DNA of 64,000 nt, from positions 22,101 through 86,100 of the forward strand of contig JAJFFH010000023.1 in assembly GCA_021776735.1 (NCBI GenBank), read 5' to 3'. Both the position numbers and the translations under genes were made by a program. The first letter of the stretch is position 1. Each line of letters begins with the position of its first letter. Positions 1 to 7,769 of the stretch are shown here, one piece after another. Source of the DNA: Planctomycetota bacterium. Its GTDB lineage: Bacteria; Planctomycetota; PLA2. The notes beneath the pieces are model-generated. The model was given only the letters and a program-made list of their open reading frames with translations, was not told the DNA's origin and did no database searches.

Positions 1-2
1 TT

Positions 3-347
3 CAGGACGGCGAACTCGCGCCCGCCCGCGCGACCGTGCGCTTCTTCCTTGCTGACCAGGTTACACCGGCGCTGGTCCATGGATTCGGCGCGGTGTTCAC
101 GGATGTCGAGGTCGAGAACAAGTGCGGGCTCAGGTTCTTCGACGACCAGGGGAACCTGCTGTTGAATGTGCGAGCGGTTCGCGACCCGAATGGCGCGAAT
201 GGCATTTCCCAGTTTGTGGGCGCGCTTTTTGCCAGCGCCCAGGTGGCACGCGTCGAAATGGATCTCGGCGACACCGATCCCCCGGCGGACCTGGCGGTGC
301 TCGACGATATTCTCTTCTTCATGGGAACCGTACCCGCTGTGGATTAG
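3..347 (+). CDS. C-terminal part of a predicted secreted protein
   Basis: The reading frame is open from the left edge and stops at TAG 345-347, so the start lies outside the window. The visible 114 residues contain a FTDVEVE...FFDDQGNLL stretch, then SQFVGALFASAQVARVEM and end with a VLDDILFFMG segment. This order (a 'jump in field' FF/D-x-G strand, then VARV, then a conserved VMDD/VLDD-F motif) is the pattern I know from secreted, PEP-CTERM-associated beta-sandwich proteins of Planctomycetota and related bacteria. No sorting signal or membrane helix follows the domain, so it is probably simply exported. The function is unknown. I am fairly sure it is a real gene end and less sure of the family. 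Confidence 0.6.
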   Translation, partial: QDGELAPARATVRFFLADQVTPALVHGFGAVFTDVEVENKCGLRFFDDQGNLLLNVRAVRDPNGANGISQFVGALFASAQVARVEMDLGDTDPPADLAVLDDILFFMGTVPAVD

Positions 348-481
348 CCCCCCGGAGGAGCCCGTGGAACGGCTTTGGTGGGAGGGGCGGTGACGCTTCT
401 CCCACCCGCCATGATTGGCTCAAGGCGTTGCGTTCGCATACGGACTGCGATTCGCCTGGAAACCAATGCCTCGGATTTTCC

Positions 482-487
482 TATACT
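482..487 (+). promoter_or_regulatory. -10 box of a probable leaderless promoter
   Basis: TATACT ends 5 nt before ATG 493 and there is no good Shine-Dalgarno sequence in between, so transcription may start at or next to the start codon. Confidence 0.4.
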
Positions 488-492
488 GGGGC

Positions 493-2130
493 ATGGTCCC
501 CATCCGTTGTCTGGTCAAGAGCATCGCCGTCCTAGGGCTGTTGGCTGCTTCGTCTCCCGCCGAACCCTATGAAACGGCCTTGGCCCGCTATCGCCGCTGG
601 GTGAAGCGGCCCACGCTGCGCAAGCGCAACCACGCGCGCCAGCTCCTCGCCAACACCGAAGACGAGCGTGCACTGGCAGTGCTCATCAAGGACTATGCGC
701 GGCCCGAGAAGCCGAAGGACCAGGTCCGCTACCTCATCGCGTTCATGCTGACGGATGCGTTCGCGGGGCCGCCCGCCGTCGCGAGTTTCGAGAGGTGGCG
801 GGCGCAGCACAAGAAACCGATCGACGCGTGGATGTGGTATCGCACGTTCGTTGCGCATCACGAGGAGAAGGGGGCGGGCGACCTCATGGCGATCGCGCGC
901 TCTCCGGGGCCGGTGTTTCAGCGCGCCGCCGCGATCGAGGGGTTGCGCGCGCGGTTCGATCCCAAACTGCTCGAACTGGTTCCGGAGGTCTTGAAGCGCC
1001 TGCCGTCGAAGCCCACCGAGCGCGCGGTGTTGCTGGAGAGTCTGGCCGCCGGAATCGCGGGGCTTAAGGACGAGCGCGCGAAGCCGGAGTTCAAGGCGCC
1101 CGCGATTGCGTTGTTCGAGCAGATGGATCGGCCGACCACGACGATGCGCACGAAGATCGTCATGGGGCGGTACTTCGCGAGACTGTTCGGCACGAGGTTC
1201 GTTTGGCGTACCGGAAGCCGGTGGAGGACGGAGCTCGAGTTCTTCCAGCGCGGCGGCAAGGCTGCTTCGCAGCGCGGGTACGCCAAGAAGAAGCCGAACT
1301 TCGCCGGCATCGAGGCCAACGGCGACCGCATCGCGTACGTCATCGACATGTCCGACTCGATGCTGACGCCTCTTTCGCCACGCGAACTCGAGAAGCTGCC
1401 GAATGGGCCCGTGACCGGTCGCCCGGGACCCAAGAAGAAGTCCAAGAACGACGCTTGGGAAAAGGCGTTCGAGAATGTCAACTGGAAGAACGTCAAGAAC
1501 CGCTTCGACGCCGCCCGTGAACTCTTGAAGACTTCGCTGCTCGGCCTCGACGACGACAAGCACTTCGCGGTCTTCTGGTTCGGCGACAAGGCGGGCCTGC
1601 TCAAGTCGACCGCCGGGATGACCAAGGTCAGCGCCGCGAGCGTGAAGCGCACGATGCAGGAACTCGACGCGATCCGGCCGGGCCCGAAAAAGGACAACCG
1701 TCCGCACGGCACGCTCCGGGGCACAACGAACATGCACGGCGCCCTGCACCGCGCGTTCAAACTGCGCGGCAAGGGAATGGTCGGCGCGGGCGAGTACGTC
1801 AACCTGAAGACGTGGAACGGCTGCGACGTCATCTTCGTCTTGTCCGACGGCGATCCGTCGTGGGACGACTGGGCGGGCCTGGACGCGCGCGACAAGCTGG
1901 ACCGCGTCGGCGACCCGGAGATGGGCGGCGGCGGCAACCAGGACGCGACGCAGTTGAACTTCCCCGGTCCGTACGCGCGCGGTTTCTACCTGTCGTCGGA
2001 CGTGCGCCGCCTGAACCTGTTCCGCAAGGTCGAGATCCACTGCGTCGGCATGGGCGAAGCGAACATGAGCCTGATGCAACGCCTCGCCGCGATCGGCCTG
2101 GGCAAGGCAATCAGTCTCCGGGGCAAATAG
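493..2130 (+). CDS. Secreted VWA-domain protein with a helical N-terminal half
   Basis: The protein has 545 residues. I chose ATG 493 because it gives a signal peptide (basic start, then SIAVLGLLAASSPAEP); TTG 415 and ATG 466 are alternatives. Residues about 25-270 are helical and HEAT-like, with no recognised enzyme motif. From residue about 280 there is a von Willebrand factor A domain with a complete MIDAS metal site: D285-x-S287-x-S289 (IDMSDSM), the GTTN threonines near 411-412, and the SDGD aspartate further on. Such proteins bind ligands or partner proteins in a metal-dependent way outside the cytoplasm. A Lys/Pro-rich loop follows the first MIDAS strand. A double hairpin lies just downstream. 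The partner is unknown. Confidence 0.75.
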   Translation: MVPIRCLVKSIAVLGLLAASSPAEPYETALARYRRWVKRPTLRKRNHARQLLANTEDERALAVLIKDYARPEKPKDQVRYLIAFMLTDAFAGPPAVASFERWRAQHKKPIDAWMWYRTFVAHHEEKGAGDLMAIARSPGPVFQRAAAIEGLRARFDPKLLELVPEVLKRLPSKPTERAVLLESLAAGIAGLKDERAKPEFKAPAIALFEQMDRPTTTMRTKIVMGRYFARLFGTRFVWRTGSRWRTELEFFQRGGKAASQRGYAKKKPNFAGIEANGDRIAYVIDMSDSMLTPLSPRELEKLPNGPVTGRPGPKKKSKNDAWEKAFENVNWKNVKNRFDAARELLKTSLLGLDDDKHFAVFWFGDKAGLLKSTAGMTKVSAASVKRTMQELDAIRPGPKKDNRPHGTLRGTTNMHGALHRAFKLRGKGMVGAGEYVNLKTWNGCDVIFVLSDGDPSWDDWAGLDARDKLDRVGDPEMGGGGNQDATQLNFPGPYARGFYLSSDVRRLNLFRKVEIHCVGMGEANMSLMQRLAAIGLGKAISLRGK

Positions 2131-2141
2131 GGCAGTAGCGT

Positions 2142-2154
2142 ACGGACGGCGATG
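2142..2154 (+). repeat. 13-mer ACGGACGGCGATG, exact copy (intergenic)
   Basis: Exact copy starting 12 nt after the VWA stop codon, preceded by GCGT. It is one of the few copies outside coding sequence, so it is not kept there for a protein reason. Confidence 0.85.
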
Positions 2155-2159
2155 CCATG

Positions 2160-2219
2160 CGAAAATCGCCCGGGGCGATTTTCGTTAGACCGCGGCAGGC
2201 GCCTTCGGCGCCTGCCGCG
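2160..2219. terminator. Double hairpin between convergent genes
   Basis: Two perfect stem-loops stand side by side: an 11-bp stem at 2160-2170/2174-2184 with a 3-nt loop, then a 13-bp GC-rich stem at 2191-2203/2207-2219 with loop TTC. The flanking genes converge here. The first stem carries A4 and T4 tracts at its outer ends, so it could act in both directions. Confidence 0.6.
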
Positions 2220-2243
2220 CCGTCATGAGTCCATGAGCATGAG

Positions 2244-3137
2244 CTAGCGCCACACGCGGATGTTCTTGGGTAGGCTCGCGAGGAATTCTTTCAGGGGCGC
2301 TTGGCCCTTGTACACGCTCGGGAAGGCACCGGTTGATTCCGCTCGAAAAGGGCCGTCCGGGAGTGTCAGGATCCACCGCAGGCCGCTCCCCGTGGTGGCG
2401 ACCAGGTGGCCGGATTCGAATGTGAGGTCCGTGATGCCGAAAGGCTTTCCCTGTGCCGTAGGGGGCAGCCGGAAGTACCTCAGGAAACCGCGGCCTCCGT
2501 CGGGGGCGGGGGACTGCCCGGTCGTCGTTCCGGATTCGATATCCGACCAGGCGAAGATGGCGATTGTGGCGGCGGGCGGCTCCAAGGCGTTGTTGCCGCC
2601 CGCGACCACCAGGTACGTTCCGTTCATCGCGATGCGGTGAAAGTGACCCGAGTTCCAAAACACCAGGCGTTCCTCGAGTTCCCGCGGCGTGGTCGCTTCG
2701 AGGACTGCGAGTCGTGTGGCCGCGAAGTCGTTGATCGTTCCGACGACCAGGAAACGTCCGGACGGACGCGCGACGGCCGCGACCAGCGGCGCGTACGGAG
2801 TCAGGAACTCGTGGCGCTGCTGCCAGGGCGAGACGCTGGGCGGGCGGTGGGTCAGGAACCGCTCGCCACCCTCGCTGAACACGATGACGCTGCACTGGTC
2901 GCCACCGCCGACCCGGCTGGTCAGAAGCAGGCGCTGGTCTCCGGGACCGGTGAAGGAACCGACGCGCTCTTCGTCGATCCCGCCGTCGATCCGCGCAACC
3001 GCGAGGACATGGCCGTCTCCGGCGACAATTCGGAGGAAGCGCTCCGTGGGCGGGACCGGAGCATCACCGGGTGTGCCGCATGCCGCAAGCGCGGCCAGCA
3101 TCGGAGCGAGTACCGGGCTAACGATTCCACGCATCAT
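2244..3137 (-). CDS. Predicted lipoprotein, third gene of the ECF operon
   Basis: The 297-residue product begins MMRGIVSPVL, followed by a hydrophobic stretch ending in the lipobox LAAC, so it should be lipid-anchored outside the inner membrane. The remainder is beta-rich with repeated strand patterns (VLAVARIDGG, FLVVGTINDF, YLVVAGGNNA, HLVATTGSGL), which suggests a small beta-propeller or WD/PQQ-like fold; no catalytic residues are recognisable. The start overlaps the end of the upstream membrane-regulator gene by 20 nt, so the two are probably translationally coupled. By position it may be the sensor or target part of the ECF sigma/membrane-regulator system. Starts at 3137 and 3134 (MM) cannot be separated. 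Confidence 0.65.
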   Translation of the reverse strand: MMRGIVSPVLAPMLAALAACGTPGDAPVPPTERFLRIVAGDGHVLAVARIDGGIDEERVGSFTGPGDQRLLLTSRVGGGDQCSVIVFSEGGERFLTHRPPSVSPWQQRHEFLTPYAPLVAAVARPSGRFLVVGTINDFAATRLAVLEATTPRELEERLVFWNSGHFHRIAMNGTYLVVAGGNNALEPPAATIAIFAWSDIESGTTTGQSPAPDGGRGFLRYFRLPPTAQGKPFGITDLTFESGHLVATTGSGLRWILTLPDGPFRAESTGAFPSVYKGQAPLKEFLASLPKNIRVWR

Positions 3138-4446
3138 GAATCCAGCCTTGGTCCGCGGGCCGCACGGACGCCGCAAGATGGTCGCGAAGCTTCTTGACGC
3201 TGCCGTACCGCGCCACGAGCGCGTCCCAGCTTCCCGGCGGGTTGCGCGTCTCGAATTTGCGACGCATGTCGTCGCCGAACGCCAGCCGCATGTTGCGCAG
3301 GCTCAGCGACCGGTTTTCGATCCGGGTCTCAAAGAACATGAACTCCGCGTGAGAGCGCAGCATTACGTGTGCCGGTTCGACGCCCCAGTCCACACGCACG
3401 GCGTCTACACCGGTCTCTTCGGCGCCGCGCACGCCAAGGAGGGGCAACTGCAGCGCCTGGAGCAGACGGCCACGGTCGTCGAGCAGGAACACGGCGGCGC
3501 GCGCTTTTTCATCGATGCCGAGGCTGCCGCCGACAAGAATGCCGCGAGTGCCATCGCCGAGTGGGACCACTTCAGGGAAGTGGGGCGGGCGGCGGGTGGG
3601 AACCCGGCCGTCGATCACGCGGTGGGTGAGAACCCGGCCCGTGATCACGGTCGATCCGTCGATCACATGGCGGGCAGGGTCGATCAGGGCCATCGCCTGC
3701 TGGCTGTCGCGAACCAACAGCACGAATATCTTTTCCTTGCCGTCGTCGTCGACGACCACGCCCGACAGCGTCGTGATCCGCACCCGCGGATCGACGAGTT
3801 CGGCCCACCCCTTGAGATCACGCGCCGCGGTCCAAAGCGGTGCACCGGTGTTGTCGAATGCAGCGAGGTTCGGCGCCGCGCCGGGTGTGTGCACGCTGTA
3901 CAGAGAGCAGAGTGTGCGGCCGTCGAGAAAGAAACTGGGTTCACTCAGGCTCGCGGCTCCCGGGATGCCGGCGGCGTCGAGATCGGGCGGCTGCATCTCG
4001 GCCCGCAACGCAGCCGATCGGGGGCGCAAAAAACCCAACCGACCGCCGGTGTAGTAGTAGGCCGCCGCGACCGTGGCTAGCAAGAGCACGGCTGCCGCGA
4101 TCCACCGGCGTCGATGCCGAGGTCGACCGCGCACATCGCCGTCCGTTTGCTTACTTCCGGGAGTTTCGGTGGGTTGGGTTGCGTGCGCCCGATGCAGGGG
4201 GGGGCGGGGGCCGGACGGCGGATCGCGCAGTTGCGCGGGCAGAGGCGCGTTGTCGCCCCATCCCGCCTCTTGCATGACCTCGCGGATCCTGTCCTCGGGC
4301 GTGCGAGCGCGCGGCGTTCCCGTGGTCCAGTCGAACGTCTCGGCCGGGTCTTGCAGTTCCGGCGGCAATCCGCCCGGTGACAGCGCCTCGGCGATGTCTT
4401 GCAGCGTGTCGCGGGCGCGATCGACGTTTCGTTGCTCGGCGCTCAT
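3118..4446 (-). CDS. Single-pass membrane protein next to an ECF sigma factor (anti-sigma-like)
   Basis: The protein has 442 residues. ATG 4446 was chosen because it overlaps the stop of the sigma gene as ATGA. A cytoplasmic N-terminal region of about 125 residues (MSAEQRNVDRARDTLQDIAE...) is followed by an Arg-rich stop-transfer segment, one membrane helix (WIAAAVLLLATVAAAYYYTG) and about 290 extracytoplasmic residues rich in beta strands (LCSLYSVHTPG, AAFDNTGAPLWTAA, IFVLLVRDSQ) that resemble a PQQ/WD-type propeller. Position and topology fit a membrane-bound anti-sigma regulator whose outer domain senses a signal, but no ZAS zinc motif is visible, so this is inference. A copy of the 13-mer encodes the TDGDV just before the helix. 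Confidence 0.65.
   Translation of the reverse strand: MSAEQRNVDRARDTLQDIAEALSPGGLPPELQDPAETFDWTTGTPRARTPEDRIREVMQEAGWGDNAPLPAQLRDPPSGPRPPLHRAHATQPTETPGSKQTDGDVRGRPRHRRRWIAAAVLLLATVAAAYYYTGGRLGFLRPRSAALRAEMQPPDLDAAGIPGAASLSEPSFFLDGRTLCSLYSVHTPGAAPNLAAFDNTGAPLWTAARDLKGWAELVDPRVRITTLSGVVVDDDGKEKIFVLLVRDSQQAMALIDPARHVIDGSTVITGRVLTHRVIDGRVPTRRPPHFPEVVPLGDGTRGILVGGSLGIDEKARAAVFLLDDRGRLLQALQLPLLGVRGAEETGVDAVRVDWGVEPAHVMLRSHAEFMFFETRIENRSLSLRNMRLAFGDDMRRKFETRNPPGSWDALVARYGSVKKLRDHLAASVRPADQGWIHDAWNR
4134..4146 (-). repeat. 13-mer ACGGACGGCGATG, exact copy
   Basis: Exact copy inside the membrane-regulator gene, in the sense direction, read as TDGDV. The 5' flank is GTAAGCAA, shared with the copies at 10412 and 41045. 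Confidence 0.85.
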
Positions 4447-5183
4447 GCGGCCCCGTCGTCCTTGCCGCCCGCCTGTTTCCCGAGCCGGTCGGCGAGCCGG
4501 CGGAGCTGGCGCGAGATGATCTTGCGCAGGTTCGCGCGGCCGATGTCGAACTGTGCGCACAGTTCGTCCTGTACTTCGTCCGGGATGTGCTGCCGCGCGA
4601 GTTCGGAGTCGTGGTACTCGAGATACATCAGCAGGATCGTGCGCTCGCGTTCGGGGAGCGCGGCGAGTTCCTCGCGCAGTTGTTGCACGCGGCGTGGCAC
4701 CGGTTGCTTCGCCTCGTCGATCGCGGCGCGCATCCCGGCCCAACACTCGCGGGTGACGTGGATGACCGAGACGATGCCGTTGCGGTCCCGTGGTGCCTGC
4801 TCCAGCACGATGCGCCGCGCGATCGCGCGCAGCCACGCGCGCACGTGGGTGGTGGACGCTTCGTCCGCGAGACCGCGCGGCGTGAAGGTTTCTGCGCGTT
4901 CGAAGGCGCGTACGAAGGCGGCCTGCACGAGATCTTCACGCCCGTAGTGTCGCGCGAGAGGGGTCCACGCGAGACCCCGATAGACCGCCTCGGCGTGGCG
5001 CCGGTAGAGCTCCTCGAAGGCACCCCGCGCTCGCGCGAGTGCACCCTGGCGCCCGGCCATCAGGCCGACGAGCGTCTCGCAAAGCCTGTGCTGAAACTCG
5101 AAGGGCTGCCCGTCGCCGCGATTCATGTCACTAAGACCCACGTCAGGCGTCGATTCGCCTCGCTCCGGTTCTTGCGAGTACAT
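4443..5183 (-). CDS. ECF-type RNA polymerase sigma factor
   Basis: The product has 246 residues from ATG 5183, which has AGAAGG 7 nt upstream; GTG 5213 and ATG 5189 are alternatives. The region-2 helix set is visible (FEELYRRHAEAVYRGL ... GREDLVQAAFVRAF) with the usual aromatic region-2.4 end, and region 4 follows (LPERERTILLMYLE ... IGRANLRKIISRQLRRL). There is no region 1.1 or 3, as expected for group-4 sigma factors. An insertion between regions 2 and 4 (about residues 110-160) is longer than usual. It is the first gene of a three-gene overlapping operon with a membrane protein and a lipoprotein, so it probably responds to an envelope signal. Confidence 0.85.
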   Translation of the reverse strand: MYSQEPERGESTPDVGLSDMNRGDGQPFEFQHRLCETLVGLMAGRQGALARARGAFEELYRRHAEAVYRGLAWTPLARHYGREDLVQAAFVRAFERAETFTPRGLADEASTTHVRAWLRAIARRIVLEQAPRDRNGIVSVIHVTRECWAGMRAAIDEAKQPVPRRVQQLREELAALPERERTILLMYLEYHDSELARQHIPDEVQDELCAQFDIGRANLRKIISRQLRRLADRLGKQAGGKDDGAA

Positions 5184-5234
5184 CCACATACCTTCTAGCC
5201 TCGGTTGTGACACGCCCCACGCCTGCCCGGCCCG

Positions 5235-5600
5235 CTAGGGCAGGTGAAAAAAACGGCGTGCGGTCCAGATTGCCGGGCGGTTGGTGGCGTCCAAGGTGAA
5301 GAACCACACGCCCGGCTTGCCGTCGTAGGTCACATACGTGCGGAGATTCATCTCCGGAAACGCTGCGGTTCCGGGGACGGGCGGCGTGCAGCGCCAGCGT
5401 ACTCCGGTCATGCGAAACGGCACGAGCCCGACGTAGGCAGCACCATCGTGCGTGTCGATCTGGAGGGGGGCGGGGACCAGAGCGCGCAACGTCTCGACCG
5501 GAACGCGCCAGTGCGCGAACAGGAGATCGTGCCACTTCTGCGTCATCAACCAGCGCCGCGCGGGCACGGGCCAGGGACGATGGTCCTCCCTCATGGTCAT
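5235..5600 (-). pseudogene. Truncated DUF2071 (YqjF-like) gene
   Basis: The 121 residues match the N-terminal half of DUF2071 proteins well: WLMTQKWHDLLFAHWRVPVE, then VPAPLQIDTHDGAAYVGLVPF, FPEMNLRTYVTYDGKPGVWF and the FFHLP end. Family members are normally about 220-240 residues and continue after the FHLP segment; here a TAG follows directly. The missing half is not present in any downstream frame; the ECF operon start lies within about 50 nt. It is most likely a gene fragment left by a deletion, although a short product could still be made. Confidence 0.7.
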
Positions 5601-5638
5601 GTGGTCACGTACGCCAGGCTTGCGCGTCGGGTAAGAAA

Positions 5639-5651
5639 CATCGCCGTCCGT
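5639..5651 (-). repeat. 13-mer ACGGACGGCGATG, exact copy (intergenic)
   Basis: Exact copy in the 199-nt gap between the DUF2071 fragment and the nitroreductase gene. Nothing else was recognised in this gap. Confidence 0.85.
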
Positions 5652-5799
5652 CCGCTACGTCAGGGGTCCGACAATCCATCGCCATGCCTCAACTATTCTC
5701 CGGTGGCCGCAACGTGTCGGTAGCCGGATTAACCTCCGGATTAACCTGAGGAGGGGGCGTGGGGGTGGGCGTTACCGGAGTGGGAATCACTCGTGGGTA

Positions 5800-6459
5800 T
5801 CACTGGACGATCATGATCTCGTCGAGCGGCTTTCTTTGGAGTGCGTGCTCCGGGATGCGGCAGTCGTCCGCGGGGTAGCCGACGGGCAGCAGGAGGAACG
5901 CGCGCTCTTCGGGCGGCCGGTCGAGCACTTTGTTCAAGAACGCCATCGGGCTGGGGGTGTGGGTGAGCGCGACCAGGCCTGCGTGATGCAGCGCGGCGAT
6001 CAGGAAGCCGGCGGCGAGGCCGACCGATTCGCTGCCGTAGTACACGGGCGCGCCGTCCGATTGTTTCGTGACGAGGAACACCGCGATGAGCCACGGCGCG
6101 ATCTCGAGATACTCCTTGACGGTGTCGGTTCCCAGCGGTGCGAGATCCCTGAGCCAGCGCTCGCTTGCGCGCCGCTCGTAGAACGCGCGTTCTTCTTCCT
6201 CGGCGGCCGCCCGGATGCGTCGGCGCCGGTCGGGATCCTGCACGCACACGAATCGCCACGGCTGGAGGTTGGCGCCGCTGGGCGCGCGTCCGGCCGTGCG
6301 CACCGCCCACTCGATCGTCTCCCGCGACACGGGCCGAGACGAGAACTCGCGCACGCTGTGGCGCGTCGACATCACTTCGTAGAACGCGCGCGCGGCGTCC
6401 TCGGACGGCACGCCGGGATCATAGCGGGTCGGTAGGGGCACGAATTGCGGCTCGGACAT
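5800..6459 (-). CDS. Nitroreductase-fold flavoprotein of the iodotyrosine deiodinase type
   Basis: The product has 219 residues from ATG 6459 (GTG 6465 is an alternative). It shows the FMN-binding pattern of the nitroreductase superfamily (RHSVREFSSRPV, then APSGANLQPWRF) and closely follows the iodotyrosine deiodinase subgroup: the C-terminal block GLVALTHTPSPM, LLLPVGYPADD and RKPLDEIM is typical. The three active-site-lid residues that bind the substrate zwitterion in human IYD (E157, Y161, K182) are present with identical spacing as E90, Y94 and K115. The expected reaction is reductive dehalogenation of halotyrosines with FMN; this is inference from the triad. It is divergent from a RuBisCO-like gene with only 48 bp between. 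Confidence 0.85.
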   Translation of the reverse strand: MSEPQFVPLPTRYDPGVPSEDAARAFYEVMSTRHSVREFSSRPVSRETIEWAVRTAGRAPSGANLQPWRFVCVQDPDRRRRIRAAAEEEERAFYERRASERWLRDLAPLGTDTVKEYLEIAPWLIAVFLVTKQSDGAPVYYGSESVGLAAGFLIAALHHAGLVALTHTPSPMAFLNKVLDRPPEERAFLLLPVGYPADDCRIPEHALQRKPLDEIMIVQ

Positions 6460-6465
6460 GGGCAC

Positions 6466-6501
6466 AGTCTAGACCCCGTCCCGTGTCGCCCCGCGTAGAA
6501 T
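6466..6501. promoter_or_regulatory. Divergent leaderless promoter pair
   Basis: On the minus strand TAGACT (6466-6471) lies exactly 6 nt before ATG 6459. On the plus strand TAGAAT (6496-6501) lies exactly 6 nt before ATG 6508. Neither gene has a Shine-Dalgarno sequence. Confidence 0.5.
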
Positions 6502-6507
6502 CCGCGC

Positions 6508-7626
6508 ATGAGCGGAATCGTGGCGACCTACCGGATTCAGTGCGCGCCGGACGACGTGGATCGCATCGCGCGCTGGATCGCGATCGAGCAGACCGTGGAG
6601 GTGCCGGAGGCGCTTGTCGATGAAGCGATCATCGGCAAGGTGCGCACGATCGAGCCCGCCCCGGGCCGCCCCAGCGAGAACAGCGCGAACGCGTTCGACA
6701 TCGCAATGGAGTTCCGCGAGGATCTTGCCGCCGGCCATCTGCCGCAGCTCGTGAACCTGGTCTACGGCAACGTCTCCCTGCGCCACGGCGTGCGCCTGAT
6801 CGGCCTCGAACTGCCGGATTCGCTGCTCGCGCGCTTCGCCGGTCCACGCTTCGGCGTCGCCGGCCTGCGCGAGCTGATCGACGTGCGCGACCGGCCGCTG
6901 CTGGCCACGGTCCTCAAGCCGCGGGGACTCTCGGCAACCGAGTTCGCGCGCATCGCGGGCGAGTTCGCGGAGGGGGGCGGCGATCTGGTCAAGGACGACC
7001 ACAACCTTGTCGGGCCCGGCCCTGAAGAGTTCGAGGCGCGCGTCCAGCGCTGTCAGGAAGCGGTCACGGCAGCGAACGTCAGGAACGGACGGCGATGTCT
7101 GTATGTACCGTTCCTGCACGCGCCGGCGGAGGAGCTGGACCGCCAGGCGGCGTTTTGCGTGGGGCAGGGCGTTCGTGGCGTGATGGTCGCGCCGATGGTG
7201 CTCGGTCTCGACACGGTGCGCGCGCTCGGCCGCAAACATGGCCTGTTCCTGCTCGGTCACCCAACGCTGACCGGCGGTCTTGTAGGGCCCGAACACGGCA
7301 TCGCGCGGGGCCTGTTGTACGGCACACTCGCGCGCCTCGCGGGCATTGACATCTCGGTGTTCGTGAACGCGGGCGGCCGCTTTGCGTGGACGCCCGCGCA
7401 GTGCAGAGACATCGCGGATCATCTGCGCGCGCCGCTCGGCGCCCTGAAAGCCGCTTGGCCCTGTCCCGCTGGCGGCATGACCTTCGATCACCTCGAACCG
7501 ATGATCCGAGAGTTCGGCCCCGACACGGTCTTGCTCGTCGGAGGTGCCCTCCTCACTGCCGAACCGACCGTGCGGGAGGGCACAAGAAAGTACCAGGCGG
7601 AAATCACCAGAGTCCTCGACCGCTGA
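6508..7626 (+). CDS. RuBisCO-like protein (form IV)
   Basis: The 372-residue length and order of motifs are those of the RuBisCO large-chain family: TVLKPRGLS matches the loop carrying Lys175, GGGDLVKDDHNLV matches the GG-D-x-x-K-D-D-E metal/carbamate motif, and GGALLTAEP corresponds to the late phosphate-binding glycines. Key changes argue against CO2 fixation: the Glu of KDDE is His, the second Lys of KPK is Arg, and a loop-6 lysine is not evident. It is therefore a RuBisCO-like protein acting as an enolase, isomerase or decarboxylase on a sugar-phosphate-like substrate. No methionine-salvage or apionate genes lie nearby, so the substrate cannot be named. Transcription looks leaderless. Confidence 0.85.
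   Translation: MSGIVATYRIQCAPDDVDRIARWIAIEQTVEVPEALVDEAIIGKVRTIEPAPGRPSENSANAFDIAMEFREDLAAGHLPQLVNLVYGNVSLRHGVRLIGLELPDSLLARFAGPRFGVAGLRELIDVRDRPLLATVLKPRGLSATEFARIAGEFAEGGGDLVKDDHNLVGPGPEEFEARVQRCQEAVTAANVRNGRRCLYVPFLHAPAEELDRQAAFCVGQGVRGVMVAPMVLGLDTVRALGRKHGLFLLGHPTLTGGLVGPEHGIARGLLYGTLARLAGIDISVFVNAGGRFAWTPAQCRDIADHLRAPLGALKAAWPCPAGGMTFDHLEPMIREFGPDTVLLVGGALLTAEPTVREGTRKYQAEITRVLDR
7085..7097 (+). repeat. 13-mer ACGGACGGCGATG, exact copy
   Basis: Exact copy inside the RuBisCO-like gene, in the sense direction but in a different phase, read as NGRRC. The flank GTCAGGA is shared with the copy at 26019; those at 43027 and 47068 share CAGGA. Confidence 0.85.
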
Positions 7627-7769
7627 CACGCCGAGGCCGTCAAATGCCGGGCTCAAGCCTGCCGTTCGAACGCACAAGAAAGCGTGGACCCGTCCGCGGT
7701 CAACACTCACGAGGCATCGGTCCGCCGGCTAGCGAAAATCCGCCATGCAGGTTTTCGTAGTTGCACCCT

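Noticed and set aside
532..2079. 515-codon minus-strand frame opposite the VWA gene
   Set aside because: Arg/Gln-rich shadow of a high-GC gene; the plus-strand frame has a signal peptide and a complete MIDAS.
5143..5535. Missing C-terminal half of the DUF2071 gene in another frame
   Set aside because: The alternative frame here is a shadow of the N-terminal half; it does not supply the missing domain.
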